A stretch of 57,830 nt of DNA from an uncultured Collinsella sp. (GTDB lineage: Bacteria; Actinomycetota; Coriobacteriia; Coriobacteriales; Coriobacteriaceae): assembly GCA_934630855.1 (NCBI GenBank), contig CAKTWW010000008.1, forward strand, positions 1 through 57,830, written 5' to 3'. Position 1 is the first letter of the stretch, and each line of letters starts with the position of its first letter. Position numbers and translations under genes: made by a program. The notes under the pieces are model-generated. The model saw only the letters and a program-made list of their open reading frames with translations, did no database searches and was not told the origin of the DNA. Positions 1 through 8,529 of this stretch are shown here, piece by piece.

Positions 1-7
1 GTGCTCT

Positions 8-81
8 GCGGCGGTCCGGTGTTTTCATCTGAACGACTTTGCGAAGCAACCGGAGTGAAGATAAAAACACCGGACCGCCGC
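8..81. repeat. 18-bp perfect inverted repeat
   Basis: The arms at 8-25 and 64-81 (GCGGCGGTCCGGTGTTTT and its exact reverse complement) enclose 38 nt. The left arm ends in a T-run and the right arm begins with an A-run, so the structure could work as a bidirectional terminator or be a small palindromic repeat. It lies just upstream of the damaged MarR gene. Whether it is dispersed in the genome cannot be judged from one copy. Confidence 0.7.
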
Positions 82-130
82 GGGGCACCCGGGGACCGCA
101 AGGATGGGAGCAGCTATGGTTTGACGGACT

Positions 131-570
131 GTGGATTACGACGAGGTAGCAAGAAAACTGATTGTATATTCGCGCTCCCTGCAAAGGGTTCGCTGAGCGC
201 GGCGGGTGCCGCCAGCGTGGGTGAGACTCCGGTGCTGCAATATCTCTCGGGCGTCGCCGGCGATGTGATCCCCTCCGAGATCGCCAAGAAACTCAGCTTC
301 ACCCGTGCGCGTATGTCGCACATCCTCGATTCGCTCGAGACCAAGGGCTATATCACGCGTCGCCCCGATCCTTCCGATCGTCGCCGCGTGCTGGTGAGCA
401 TCACCGATAAGGGCCGTGATTTCGCGGCTAAGAAGAACGCCGAGAGCGTGGCATCGCTCTCCAAGCAGCTCTCGTCGCTCGGCGAGCACGATGCGAAAGA
501 GCTCGTGCGCATCCTCAACAAGGCCTACAGCCTCACCTACGACGTCGACGATTATCTCGATAATTTGTAA
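131..570 (+). pseudogene. MarR-family regulator, apparently frameshifted
   Basis: From about position 180 the reading frame encodes a MarR winged helix: an AAGAASVGE segment, then PSEIAKKLSFTRARMSHILD (recognition helix), a GYITRRPDPSDRRRVLVSIT wing and a C-terminal dimerisation helix. The expected N-terminus (VDYDEVARKLIVYSRSLQR) is in a different frame from GTG 131 and runs into TGA at 194. Inserting one G in the G-run near 186-188 would join the two parts as LQRGSLSAAG, so a single-base deletion or a sequencing error is the simplest reading. A better-placed ATG at 116, behind GGATGGGAG, meets TGA after two codons, which may be a second lesion. If intact, the product would be a small DNA-binding repressor. 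Target genes cannot be named. Confidence 0.7.
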
Positions 571-629
571 GAGCGGGCCGGCTGAGGTAATCGAGCCCGA
601 CGTGGTACGCCGGCGCGTGTGTCCCCCAA

Positions 630-662
630 GAGGGCCGCAGCAACTGCTGCTGCCCTCATTTT
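630..662 (+). terminator. Terminator-like hairpin after the MarR gene
   Basis: GAGGGC-C-GCAGCA pairs with TGCTGC-T-GCCCTC (13-bp arms with one mismatch), followed by ATTTT. A second hairpin follows at 664-699 (CCGGAGCG/CGCTCCGG). The stretch 571-884 has no convincing gene; it holds these two hairpins and the palindrome at 796-825. Confidence 0.5.
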
Positions 663-795
663 GCCGGAGCGGAACAAGGACTTGCGTCTTTCGCTCCGGG
701 CTGCTGCGCAGGATCAATCAGGGGAAACCTCACCCACGTCGGGTTTGCGCTAACTTGACGAACATCATTACGCAAAACCTAGGATTTCTTTAAAC

Positions 796-830
796 CGCGA
801 AGTAGATGGTATATTTTACTTCGCGTTTTT
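796..830. terminator. Hairpin with T-run upstream of the ATPase pseudogene
   Basis: CGCGAAGTA and TACTTCGCG form a perfect 9-bp stem with a 12-nt A/T-rich loop, followed by TTTTT. A further GCGAAGT half-site lies at about 849. It may be a terminator, or an operator left from the decayed downstream gene. Confidence 0.45.
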
Positions 831-884
831 CAGTTGATTCTAATTTTGCGAAGTGGATTGCCGTGAGACTTATTAATCGACCCC

Positions 885-1452
885 TTGGCTAACGTCATTC
901 TCATCAACTTCGATCTGCTCGAATTTTAACCGCTGGCGGAATACCACGCGTTGCATGCGTATGTAGAAAAGCGCTATATCGAAGGCTGTCGGAATGTCGT
1001 CATGATCGACGAGGTCCAGATGTGCAAAGGGTTCGAACAGGCCATCAACAGCCTCCATGCATCAGAGAAATACGACATTCACATCTGGCGGACCATTCGT
1101 TTCGCTACGCAGAGCTTGGTACGAAAAAGCTCGATTCGGTCATGTATACGAGAATATGCTCGCGATCGAGCTGATGAGGCGCGGATGGGAGGTCTATGTG
1201 GGCGTTCTCTACCATAAGGAAGTCGATTTTGTCGCCAGTATGCGTGATCGCCGCGTCTATATCCAAGTGAGCGATGACATTTCCCAGGAGGCGACGCTTG
1301 AGCGCGAGCTCGATCCGTTGCGTCGGATTCGAGACGCCTATACTAAGCGCATCATCACCCGGACTGGTTGCGAAACGACCGACTGGGACGGTATCAAGGT
1401 CATCGACCTTGCGCGTTGGCTCATGGGTGAATCAGACGATTTGACCTTCTAG
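885..1452 (+). pseudogene. Decayed AAA ATPase (DUF4143 family) remnant
   Basis: One frame reads NVILINFDLLEF, a TAA at 927, then PLAEYHALHAYVEKRY and NVVMIDEVQMCKGFEQAINSL, the Walker B region of the DUF4143-type AAA ATPases. After KYDIHI (about 1080) homology moves to another frame, giving YEKARFGHVYENMLAIELM, EVDFVAS and YIQVSDD, the C-terminal PD-(D/E)XK-like region. The P-loop, the sensor region and the middle of the protein are missing. The order of the surviving blocks matches the intact paralogue downstream, so this is a deletion-bearing relic of a related but different gene. No functional product is expected. Confidence 0.8.
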
Positions 1453-1562
1453 CGCGCGATGGCGTGGGTTGAAATAATCGAGAGGGGATTTTGTCCCGCG
1501 GGGAGGCTGATAGGGCTCTCTTCGCGGGACTTTTTGCTCGCTCGGCAAGCGAGTTCTATTCT

Positions 1563-1670
1563 TGAAAAGCTGCATATCAATACGGATTAGAACGTGAAAA
1601 GCTGCATTTTGACCTGAAATCGACCATGAAAAGCTGCAGATGCAGACTAAAATAGTCCTGAAAAGCTGCA
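1563..1670 (+). promoter_or_regulatory. Four TGAAAAGCTGCA direct repeats, 32-bp period
   Basis: The 12-mer TGAAAAGCTGCA is present without a mismatch at 1563, 1595, 1627 and 1659, so the period is exactly 32 bp, about three helical turns. The 20-bp spacers are A/T-rich and differ from one another. The fourth unit runs into GGCAGG, the likely ribosome binding site of the ATPase ORF at 1696. The same-face spacing and position suggest cooperative binding by a regulator, perhaps the ATPase itself. That is inference. Apart from this array, 1453-1695 has no gene. Confidence 0.85.
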
Positions 1671-1695
1671 TGCTCGAATAAAATGGCAGGTTGAT

Positions 1696-3006
1696 ATGCT
1701 TAAGCGTAAAATGTTCGACTATCTTAAAAACTGGCGCATGAATAAGGGGCAGGAATGCCTTTTGATCAAGGGCGCCAGGCAGGTTGGAAAGTCATATATC
1801 GTGCAGGCCTTTGGACGCAGCGAATATAAAAGTTTCATCTCGATTGACTTTATTGAAAATCCGCAGCTCAGGGCTATTTTTTCCGAATCGGTCGAGCCTG
1901 ATGACATCTACCGTGCGATTTCCCTCTATCTGCCTGGGGCATCGTTTGTCACGGGGGACACCCTTATTTTCCTCGACGAGATTCAAGAGTGCCCTGAAGC
2001 GCGGACGGCGCTCAAGTACCTGGCGCTCGATGGCCGCTACGACGTTATCGCTTCCGGTTCTTTGTTGGGTATCCAATATCGGGAGGGCGATATCGAGTTT
2101 TCCGTCCCGGTCGGATACGAACGGATGGTGACGATGCATCCGCTCGATTTCGAGGAATTCCTTTGGGCGGTGGGTTATGGGGACGATGTCGTCGAAGAGC
2201 TCAAGGTTTCGTTTGATAAGGTTGAAGCGCTGCCGTCAACGATAAACAACAAGATGATGCGGCTGTTTCGGGAATATCTTGCCATAGGCGGAATGCCATC
2301 AGTCGTTCAGGCGTTTGTGGAATCCGACAATTATCGAGTGATGTTCGATGAACAGACGAGGCTCTTCAATTCGTATCTCGATGACATTGCCAAATACGCT
2401 TCGCCGACGGAGCGCGTTAAAGCACGCGCGTGCTTCCTCTCGCTTCCCCGCCAGCTGGCTAAGGAGAATACAAAGTTCCAGTATTCGGTTGTCGAAAAAA
2501 GGGGGACGGCCAGGAAATTCGACGGGTCGATCGATTGGCTTGTTGGAGCGAATATGGTGTTGCGCTGCGATTCCGTTGCGAATCCGGCTTTTCCTCTTAC
2601 TGCCTATGAAGACGGCTCGAAGTTCAGGCTTTATGCAAACGATACGGGGATTCTGATGGCCATGTACGGCTTCGATATGTTGCGGGCCGTTATCGAAAAC
2701 GAGCTTTCGGGACCGATGAAGGGTGGCCTCTACGAAAATCTCGTAGCGTGCGTGCTGAATAGAAATAATAAGAAACTCCACTATTGGATAGCCCAAAACG
2801 GAAGCAGGGAAATTGAGTTTCTGGTTGACGGAAGTGGCGCTTCCGTTGTTCCGATCGAGGTCAAGTCTTCACGCGGCTCAGCGGTTTCGCTCAATGAGAT
2901 GCTCGAGCGACAAGATGTGCATGTGGCCTACAAATTGATCGATGGCAACTTGGGGAGGGTCGATAAGAAGATAACGGTTCCCCTGTATATGGCGATGTTC
3001 CTGTAG
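1696..3006 (+). CDS. AAA ATPase with C-terminal DUF4143 domain
   Basis: This is a 436-residue member of the prokaryotic AAA_14/DUF4143 ATPases. Walker A is GARQVGKS (residues 26-33), Walker B is IFLDEIQ (91-97) and a sensor-like IASGS lies at 118-122. The C-terminal part has a YENL helix near 346, REIEF near 371 and PIEVKSS near 386-392, the layout of a PD-(D/E)XK nuclease-like fold. The ATG is preceded by AGG and lies six bases after the repeat array. Codons and base composition are less GC-rich than in the purine genes, and the adjacent decayed paralogue suggests an accessory locus. Family members are widespread in gut bacteria with no agreed function; toxin-like and defence roles have been suggested. 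I am sure of the family, not of the role. Confidence 0.9.
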   Translation: MLKRKMFDYLKNWRMNKGQECLLIKGARQVGKSYIVQAFGRSEYKSFISIDFIENPQLRAIFSESVEPDDIYRAISLYLPGASFVTGDTLIFLDEIQECPEARTALKYLALDGRYDVIASGSLLGIQYREGDIEFSVPVGYERMVTMHPLDFEEFLWAVGYGDDVVEELKVSFDKVEALPSTINNKMMRLFREYLAIGGMPSVVQAFVESDNYRVMFDEQTRLFNSYLDDIAKYASPTERVKARACFLSLPRQLAKENTKFQYSVVEKRGTARKFDGSIDWLVGANMVLRCDSVANPAFPLTAYEDGSKFRLYANDTGILMAMYGFDMLRAVIENELSGPMKGGLYENLVACVLNRNNKKLHYWIAQNGSREIEFLVDGSGASVVPIEVKSSRGSAVSLNEMLERQDVHVAYKLIDGNLGRVDKKITVPLYMAMFL

Positions 3007-3043
3007 CGTTTGAGGTGCGTTCTCGGCATGGTTGTGGGACGGC

Positions 3044-3049
3044 TATACT
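3044..3049 (+). promoter_or_regulatory. Possible -10 box for purE
   Basis: TATACT lies 64 bp before the purE start in the only gap between the ATPase gene and purE. No clear -35 is visible at the usual distance, and no purine riboswitch was recognised in this leader. Confidence 0.3.
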
Positions 3050-3112
3050 ACTCTCAGTAGTTAAGGGTCGCGGATTCGCCGCGTCACCGCTCTCAACAGG
3101 AGGTCTTTGTAT

Positions 3113-3577
3113 ATGGCAGATCAGAAGCCGGTTGTCGGGATCATCATGGGCTCCAAGTCCGATCTGGGCGTTATGGAAGGTTGCGCCGCCGAGCTCGAGG
3201 CGCTGGGTGTGCCCTATGAGCTCGTGATCGCGAGCGCTCACCGTACGCCGGCGAAGGTCCACGAGTGGGCCTCGACTGCTGCCGACCGCGGCATCAAGGT
3301 GATCATTGCCGCTGCTGGCAAGGCTGCTCACCTGGGCGGTGTCGTTGCTGCGTTTACGCCGCTGCCGGTTATCGGCGTGCCTATGAAGACGAGCGACCTG
3401 GGCGGCATGGATTCGCTACTGTCGATGGTGCAGATGCCCTCCGGCGTCCCCGTTGCCTGCGTTGCCATTAACGGTGCCAAGAACGCCGCCATCTATGCGA
3501 CGCAGATCCTGGGTGCCTGCGACCCCGAGTATCGTAAGGTTATCGAGAAGATGAAGCAGGAGATGGCTGACGCCTAG
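3113..3577 (+). CDS. purE: N5-carboxyaminoimidazole ribonucleotide mutase
   Basis: Class I PurE converts N5-CAIR to CAIR in de novo purine synthesis. The protein begins [14 protein letters not shown], the class I signature, followed by ASAHRTP (catalytic His), [12 protein letters not shown] and a [15 protein letters not shown] segment, all typical, and its length of about 154 residues is normal. The ATG at 3113 was chosen because AGGAGG lies nine bases upstream; a TTG two codons earlier is in frame but too close to it. No purK is adjacent. The sortase gene follows after 36 bp, so the two may be co-transcribed. purF, purM and purN lie 3 kb downstream on the same strand as a separate cluster. 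Confidence 0.96.
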   Translation: MADQKPVVGIIMGSKSDLGVMEGCAAELEALGVPYELVIASAHRTPAKVHEWASTAADRGIKVIIAAAGKAAHLGGVVAAFTPLPVIGVPMKTSDLGGMDSLLSMVQMPSGVPVACVAINGAKNAAIYATQILGACDPEYRKVIEKMKQEMADA

Positions 3578-3613
3578 GCGCCCTGCCGTCCCATTTGCAG
3601 CATAAGGAGAGCC

Positions 3614-4612
3614 ATGTCCGACTATCAGGGAAAACGTTTTTCGGCTTCTCAGATTCCCGATCCATCCAAGTCGGGAGTCGGCCATGCGCTGCAGCAGGGC
3701 CGGACATCCTCTCCTCAGCAGCCACGTGTGCCGCGCCCCGTGACGCCGGCAAAGCATCGCCGCCAGGATACGCCGGCTGCGTATCGACCCTCGTCATACA
3801 GCACGGCCAAGAAACCGCCCCGCTCTTCGTCGCACGCCGCGCCATCGAGCCATGTCGAGCCGCCGCGCAAGAAGCGCCGCTCCGTCATCCCCATCCTGCT
3901 CATCATCATCGGCATCGGTCTGATCGTTGCCGCCGCCGCCATCTTTATCAATGCGCAGATTGGTTACAAGCAGGCAAGCGAGTCGTATCAAAAGATCGAA
4001 AAGCAATATGTGAGCGACAAGGACGCCAGCGGTGTGCCAATCATCGACTTCAACGCGCTTGCTCAGACAAATCCCGAGGTTGTGGGCTGGATTTACGCGC
4101 CCGGAACCAATATCAACTATCCCGTGGTGCAGACTAACAACAACTCCAAGTACCTCAACACGCTGTTTGACGGCACGGCCAATGCTTCGGGCGCCATCTT
4201 TTTGGATAGCGACGATACCGCACCGGGCATGGTGGACCAGCAAACCACGATTTACGGCCACCACATGAACGACGGGTCGATGTTCAACGTGATTTCGGAT
4301 ACGACCGATCAGGCGACGTTCGACAGCATGGAATACGTGTACTACATCACGCGCGACGCGACGTATAAGCTGCGCCCGCTGGCGACCAAGGTGGTCGAGG
4401 ATACGTATGCCAAGGCGCGCACGCCCAATTTTGAGGGCGATGACGGGCTGAAGAATTACCTGTCCGAGATGCTCGAAGGTGCCTCTGCCGTGGCAAGCGA
4501 CGCCACCGATCGCGCCGTTTCGGCAACCAAGGTCGTAACGCTCGTGACTTGCCGTTCGCTGTCGCTGAGCAACACGCGCGCCGTTATGGTGCTCACGCCG
4601 GTCGAGGAGTAA
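3614..4612 (+). CDS. Class B-like sortase
   Basis: This is a membrane-anchored cysteine transpeptidase that attaches exported proteins to the cell wall. A Pro/Ser/Arg-rich cytoplasmic region (residues 1-90) ends in RKKRR, followed by one transmembrane helix (about 91-113). The extracellular domain carries NPEVVGWI and INYPVVQ, typical of class B, then TIYGHHM (catalytic His about 216), TLVTC (nucleophile Cys 313) and the Arg of SNTR (322). The SD AAGGAG precedes the ATG. The 90-residue disordered tail is long for the family. Possible substrates in the window carry LAATG (ORF 18384) and LVATG (ORF 20185), which look more like class E signals than the classical class B NPxTN; the match is untested. 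Confidence 0.9.
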   Translation: MSDYQGKRFSASQIPDPSKSGVGHALQQGRTSSPQQPRVPRPVTPAKHRRQDTPAAYRPSSYSTAKKPPRSSSHAAPSSHVEPPRKKRRSVIPILLIIIGIGLIVAAAAIFINAQIGYKQASESYQKIEKQYVSDKDASGVPIIDFNALAQTNPEVVGWIYAPGTNINYPVVQTNNNSKYLNTLFDGTANASGAIFLDSDDTAPGMVDQQTTIYGHHMNDGSMFNVISDTTDQATFDSMEYVYYITRDATYKLRPLATKVVEDTYAKARTPNFEGDDGLKNYLSEMLEGASAVASDATDRAVSATKVVTLVTCRSLSLSNTRAVMVLTPVEE

Positions 4613-4651
4613 GTTCTCGAGACAGGGATTGGAAAATCAGAGGGAGAAACG

Positions 4652-5068
4652 ATGCTTGAGAGTGGCAAATCGATGCCTTCGGTCGACGCTTGGCTTCGCG
4701 AGGCGAAGGCCGACGCTTCGGCAGCTGGCTGCGGTATGTACCTGACGCATAACGGCGTGGTACGCTCGACGCCCAAGTCCGAGGTGCGCGGGGTTGAGAC
4801 CGATGGAGTGGCGCCTGGACACAAGGTGGGCGGCATGGTGTTTGGCTACGACGCCGACAAGGTACAGGCCGCGATCAAGGCGACGCGTGCGATGCCGGGC
4901 ATCGGCTACGTGCGCGTGTGGCTGGCGAGCGGCGAGCTTGCCGTGGGTGACGATATCATGCTCGTGCTCATTGGCGGGGACATTCGCCCGCACGTGGTCG
5001 ACGCGCTGCAGGCGCTTGTCGGCACCATTAAAAATGAATGCGTGAGCGAGGTCGAGCGCGAGGCGTAA
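4652..5068 (+). CDS. MoaE-like protein
   Basis: This 138-residue protein resembles the large subunit of molybdopterin synthase. The order is GCGMYLTHNGVVR, a variable loop, VGGMVFGYD (beta strand), a helix, then YVRVWLASGELAVGDDIMLVLI and a C-terminal HVVDALQALVGTIK helix, which mirrors MoaE (RVG-x-L-x-VGE-x-x-V). The usual catalytic lysines and the MAE motif are not obvious, and no other molybdopterin gene is nearby, so it may be a diverged paralogue with another role. It sits 39 bp after the sortase and ends just before a strong bidirectional terminator. Confidence 0.55.
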   Translation: MLESGKSMPSVDAWLREAKADASAAGCGMYLTHNGVVRSTPKSEVRGVETDGVAPGHKVGGMVFGYDADKVQAAIKATRAMPGIGYVRVWLASGELAVGDDIMLVLIGGDIRPHVVDALQALVGTIKNECVSEVEREA

Positions 5069-5101
5069 GGCTCGGTCCACCGCGCGCCCTCAATAGAGAA
5101 C

Positions 5102-5140
5102 AAAAGCCCGCCGGCAGCTTCTGAACTGCCGGCGGGCTTC
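5102..5140. terminator. Bidirectional terminator
   Basis: AAGCCCGCCGGCAG and CTGCCGGCGGGCTT form a 14-bp GC-rich stem with an 8-nt loop. The left side begins with an A-run (T-run on the minus strand). It lies between the convergent MoaE-like gene and the membrane protein gene. Confidence 0.85.
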
Positions 5141-5177
5141 GTGTGCGTGGGTGGATGATTTGAGCCGGTATTGGGCG

Positions 5178-6407
5178 TTACACGCGGGTGGCGTCCTTGG
5201 GGCTCATGGTCATGCTCTGGAAGCGGTTTTCCATGTACTCGTTGTCGAAGTACTCGCCATAGAACTGCGCAACGGGGATATCCTGAACCGTGCCGTTTAC
5301 GCGCTGGTACCAGTAGTCGAGCGACTGCAGCGTCATAACGCCGTCGACCAGCATAATGGCGGTAAAGATGACGGTGGCCGAGTAGCGGCTTTTCCACGGA
5401 ATCATGTTGATGAGCTTAAGCAGCCTCGGCAGCGGCAGTTTGATCCAGATAAGGCCGCCCAGGCCCCATAGGCAGGCGAACTCCGTGCAGGTGCGTCCGC
5501 CCGTAAGGACGACGAGCGGGTCGGGCATGCCGAACAGCGTGATGTGCGAATAGCTCCACGAGACCACGCCAAACGAGGTCTGCATAAACCAGCCAACGAA
5601 CACCTCAAAGCTCGCGCCGAGCACAGCACTCACCAGGAAAATGAGGATGGGGTTCTTTTTGTAGAAGCGGTTGAGCACCATGGTCATGAGCACGGCTCCA
5701 AAGCCGTAGATGGGGCTGAAGGGGCCAAACAGCATGCCGGCGCGGTTCTGGTAGACGCCCGGATCGTCGACTGTCATGTGCCAGATGTCCTCAAAGATAA
5801 GACCGAGAATGCAGCAGACGAAAAATATCCAGAACAGGTTGAAGTAGTTGAGCTTGATATAGCCCTCGCCGGTCTCGTCGCGGCCGAGCATGCCCGCCGC
5901 GGCGGCGTCGCGATCGAGCATCTCCTGCAGACGGCGCTGTAGTTCGCGCTCCTGACGCAGCGTGGGGTCGATGGTGGCCGAAAGGGCGACGAGAATCGCG
6001 AGCTGGATGGCGGGGCGCAGCAGGAAGAGGCCGATACCCTGCAGCATCACGTCGACCAACAACTCGACGACGGTAAACGCGATGAGGAGATAGGACAGAC
6101 GGGCGGCATTGCGACGCTGGTTTTTGATGAGGTCCAGGCCAAAGATGATCAAAATGACCGCACTGGCCGCCGAGAGCATGATGCCGGCGACGATGAGTCC
6201 GATTGCGACCAGCATATTGTCGCCGAGCTTTTCGGCGGCGTTGCCGCTAATGAGCGCCGTGATGACCTGCCACATAAAGGCGCCGACCGACGGAAGTGTA
6301 CTCACGCCGGACAGGATGCACAGGACGGCATATACCTTAATGATGAGGGGGATCTTCTTGACCTCTGTGGCGCTGGGGACGCTGGGGTCGAGTTCGTTTC
6401 GATCCAT
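5178..6407 (-). CDS. Membrane protein, putative ABC-transporter type IV family
   Basis: This is a 409-residue multi-pass membrane protein. The N-terminal half has about four hydrophobic helices; after a charged linker (residues about 165-195) the C-terminal half shows the PF06541-type pattern: IFEDIWH, YQNRAGMLFGPFSPIYGFGAVLMT, SAVLGASFEVFVGWFMQ and a conserved tryptophan. The family is common in Firmicutes and Coriobacteriia and is called a putative ABC-transporter permease from sequence alone; no ATPase gene is adjacent, so transport is unproven. It is transcribed toward the terminator at 5102-5140 and divergently from purF. Confidence 0.75.
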   Translation of the reverse strand: MDRNELDPSVPSATEVKKIPLIIKVYAVLCILSGVSTLPSVGAFMWQVITALISGNAAEKLGDNMLVAIGLIVAGIMLSAASAVILIIFGLDLIKNQRRNAARLSYLLIAFTVVELLVDVMLQGIGLFLLRPAIQLAILVALSATIDPTLRQERELQRRLQEMLDRDAAAAGMLGRDETGEGYIKLNYFNLFWIFFVCCILGLIFEDIWHMTVDDPGVYQNRAGMLFGPFSPIYGFGAVLMTMVLNRFYKKNPILIFLVSAVLGASFEVFVGWFMQTSFGVVSWSYSHITLFGMPDPLVVLTGGRTCTEFACLWGLGGLIWIKLPLPRLLKLINMIPWKSRYSATVIFTAIMLVDGVMTLQSLDYWYQRVNGTVQDIPVAQFYGEYFDNEYMENRFQSMTMSPKDATRV

Positions 6408-6655
6408 ACATAACCTTTCTCGCTTTGTTGCAAGCTATAAGGATACGCTGCCGACCAGCCAAAAGACAGGACGAACGTCCCAATTGCAACAATGTAACCC
6501 CTAACGGTGGGCGAGAGATTCCGTGGCGCGGAGTGGAGCGGAGTTACCGTCCGTATCGTGTAGCCAAATAAATGTTTGGACGCAAAACGGATTATTAGCT
6601 CGGTGGGCTTTTAAAAAGCGCTGCTCATGCGCGGGGGAGCGCGTCGCGCCGTGCG

Positions 6656-6661
6656 TATAAT
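6656..6661 (+). promoter_or_regulatory. Probable -10 box of purF
   Basis: A consensus TATAAT lies 41 bp before the purF ATG, in the 295-bp gap between the divergent membrane protein gene and purF. No good -35 hexamer is visible. No PurR-type palindrome or riboswitch was recognised. The rest of the gap shows nothing further. Confidence 0.5.
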
Positions 6662-6702
6662 AAGGCGGGTAACGCCAAAATACGAGGCTCTGAGGGGATG
6701 CC

Positions 6703-8373
6703 ATGTCTCAAGAAACCATCCGCGCGGCCGAGCGTGCCGCGGGACAGGTGAACACCATGTCGACGTATGATCCGGACTCCGACCAGCTGCATGAGGAATG
6801 CGGCATTTTTGGTGTCTGGGCGCCCGATCGCGACGTGGCTCGACTGACGTACTTTGGCCTGCGTGCGCTGCAGCACCGCGGCCAGGAATCGGCGGGAATC
6901 GCCGTTGGTGACGGCGGCACGGTTATGGTTCGCAAGGACCTGGGCCTGCTCGACCGCGTGTTCTCCAATGCCGACTTGTCGACGCTTTCCGGCCAGTTGG
7001 CCGTGGGTCACGTGCGCTACGGTACCGCCGGCGCCAAGAGCTGGGAAGCCTCGCAGCCGCACCTCTCGACCATCAATAGCGTGATCATCGCACTCGCGCA
7101 CAACGGCACCCTCGTCAACACCGACGAGCTGCGCCGTCAGCTGATCGAGCTGGGCGTGCCGTTCCTCTCCAACTCGGATTCCGAGGTTGCGACCAAGCTC
7201 ATCGGCTACTTTACCCAGCGTACGGGCCACCTGCGCGAGGGCATTCGCAAGACCATGGAGCTCGTGCGCGGCGGCTACGCCATGACGCTCATCAACGAGC
7301 AGGCGCTCTACGCCTTCCGCGACCCGCACGGCATTCGCCCGCTCGTGCTGGGCAAGCTCGTAGACGAGGGCCTGGACCAGGCCGATGCCGCATCCGTTTC
7401 GCAGCTGCCGTCGCAGGACGGCGCCGCGACGGTCGACGCCGCCGTCCATGTCACGCGCGCCGGCGGCTGGGTCGTCGCCTCCGAGACCTGCGCACTCGAT
7501 ATCGTGGGCGCCGAGTACGTTCGTGACGTCCGTCCCGGCGAGATTTTGCGCATCAGCGCCGAGGGCCTCGTGTCCGAGCAGGGCGTACCTGCTGCCGAAG
7601 AGCCTGCTAACTGCATCTTTGAGCAGGTCTACTTCGCTCGCCCCGATTCCATCATGAACGGCAAGAGCGTCTACGCCTGCCGTTATGACATGGGTCGTCA
7701 GCTGGCACATGAGGAGCCCGTCGAGGCCGACCTGGTCATCGGCGTGCCCGACTCCGGCCTGCCGCCCGCGGAGGGGTATTCGCACGAGAGCGGTATTCCC
7801 TTTGGCGAGGGCCTTATCAAGAACCGCTACGTGGGCCGTACGTTCATCGAGCCTACGCAGGAGTTGCGCGCCATGGGCGTGCGTATGAAACTCAACCCGC
7901 TGCGCGACAACATCGAGGGCAAGCGCCTGGTCGTCATCGACGACTCCATCGTGCGCGGCACCACCATGGTGCAGCTCGTCAAGATGCTGCGCAACGCCGG
8001 CGCCAAGGAGATTCACATCCGCGTCAACTCGCCCGAGGTCATCTGGCCGTGCTTCTATGGCATCGATACCGACGTTCAGTCGCAGCTGATCAGCGCCAAC
8101 AAGACGGTCGACGAGATCTGCGAGTACATTGGCGCCGATTCGCTGGCTTTCCTTTCGGTCGAGGGCCTGCTGAAGGTCATGCCCAAGGGCGGCTACTGCG
8201 ATGCGTGCTTTACCGGCCGCTACCCCGTGGCGATTCCCGAGAGCTTTGGCCGCGACAAGTTTATGGAGGGCTTTAAGCCCCGCAACCTGGATAAGCCGCT
8301 GCATTTTGACGACGACGCCGTGGTTGAGAAATACGACGACCGCAGCTGGGAAGAGGAGCACGGCGAGGCCTAA
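6703..8373 (+). CDS. purF: Amidophosphoribosyltransferase
   Basis: PurF makes phosphoribosylamine from PRPP and glutamine, the committed step of purine synthesis. The N-terminal glutaminase starts at EECGIFGVW (nucleophile Cys 33), so a propeptide of about 32 residues must be removed, as in the Bacillus-type enzymes. The phosphoribosyltransferase signature VVIDDSIVRGTT is at about 410-421. Four cysteines in the positions used by Fe-S-containing PurF are visible: NCIFEQ, WPCFYG and the CDAC pair near 500, which implies an oxygen-sensitive [4Fe-4S] cluster. The 556-residue length includes an acidic C-terminal tail. The stop codon overlaps a GGGACAGG hairpin. Its partners purM and purN follow. 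Confidence 0.97.
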   Translation: MSQETIRAAERAAGQVNTMSTYDPDSDQLHEECGIFGVWAPDRDVARLTYFGLRALQHRGQESAGIAVGDGGTVMVRKDLGLLDRVFSNADLSTLSGQLAVGHVRYGTAGAKSWEASQPHLSTINSVIIALAHNGTLVNTDELRRQLIELGVPFLSNSDSEVATKLIGYFTQRTGHLREGIRKTMELVRGGYAMTLINEQALYAFRDPHGIRPLVLGKLVDEGLDQADAASVSQLPSQDGAATVDAAVHVTRAGGWVVASETCALDIVGAEYVRDVRPGEILRISAEGLVSEQGVPAAEEPANCIFEQVYFARPDSIMNGKSVYACRYDMGRQLAHEEPVEADLVIGVPDSGLPPAEGYSHESGIPFGEGLIKNRYVGRTFIEPTQELRAMGVRMKLNPLRDNIEGKRLVVIDDSIVRGTTMVQLVKMLRNAGAKEIHIRVNSPEVIWPCFYGIDTDVQSQLISANKTVDEICEYIGADSLAFLSVEGLLKVMPKGGYCDACFTGRYPVAIPESFGRDKFMEGFKPRNLDKPLHFDDDAVVEKYDDRSWEEEHGEA

Positions 8374-8412
8374 AACCTGCCATGTAGGGACAGGTTTATT
8401 TTGGTAGGTTTT
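8372..8412. repeat. GGGACAGG-core hairpin, copy 1
   Basis: AAAACCTGCC and GGTAGGTTTT form the stem around a loop containing GGGACAGGTTTATTTT. It begins at the purF stop codon. It is one of about nine elements in the window with this core and differing stems. It could also attenuate read-through into purM. Confidence 0.75.
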
Positions 8413-8481
8413 ACCTGCTGTTTTGTTGATATGACGGTGCGTGTTGTTATGACGCACGCCGAAATGAACGCAACTATGAGC

Positions 8482-8509
8482 ACCGTTTGGCGTCTGTGCG
8501 TCAAACGGT
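8482..8509 (+). promoter_or_regulatory. Inverted repeat before purM
   Basis: ACCGTTTGGCG and CGTCAAACGGT pair with one mismatch around a 6-nt loop, ending 20 bp before the purM start and next to its SD. It could be an operator or a leader hairpin controlling purM-purN. No known regulator motif was recognised. Confidence 0.45.
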
Positions 8510-8529
8510 AGTGGGAGAGGAAGGCTCAG

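Noticed and set aside
1563..1670. CRISPR interpretation of the 32-bp repeats
   Set aside because: The repeat is only 12 bp, spacers are 20 bp, and the array runs into a ribosome binding site.
3007..3112. Purine riboswitch before purE
   Set aside because: The leader is only about 60 nt after the likely -10 box and lacks the conserved three-way junction sequences.
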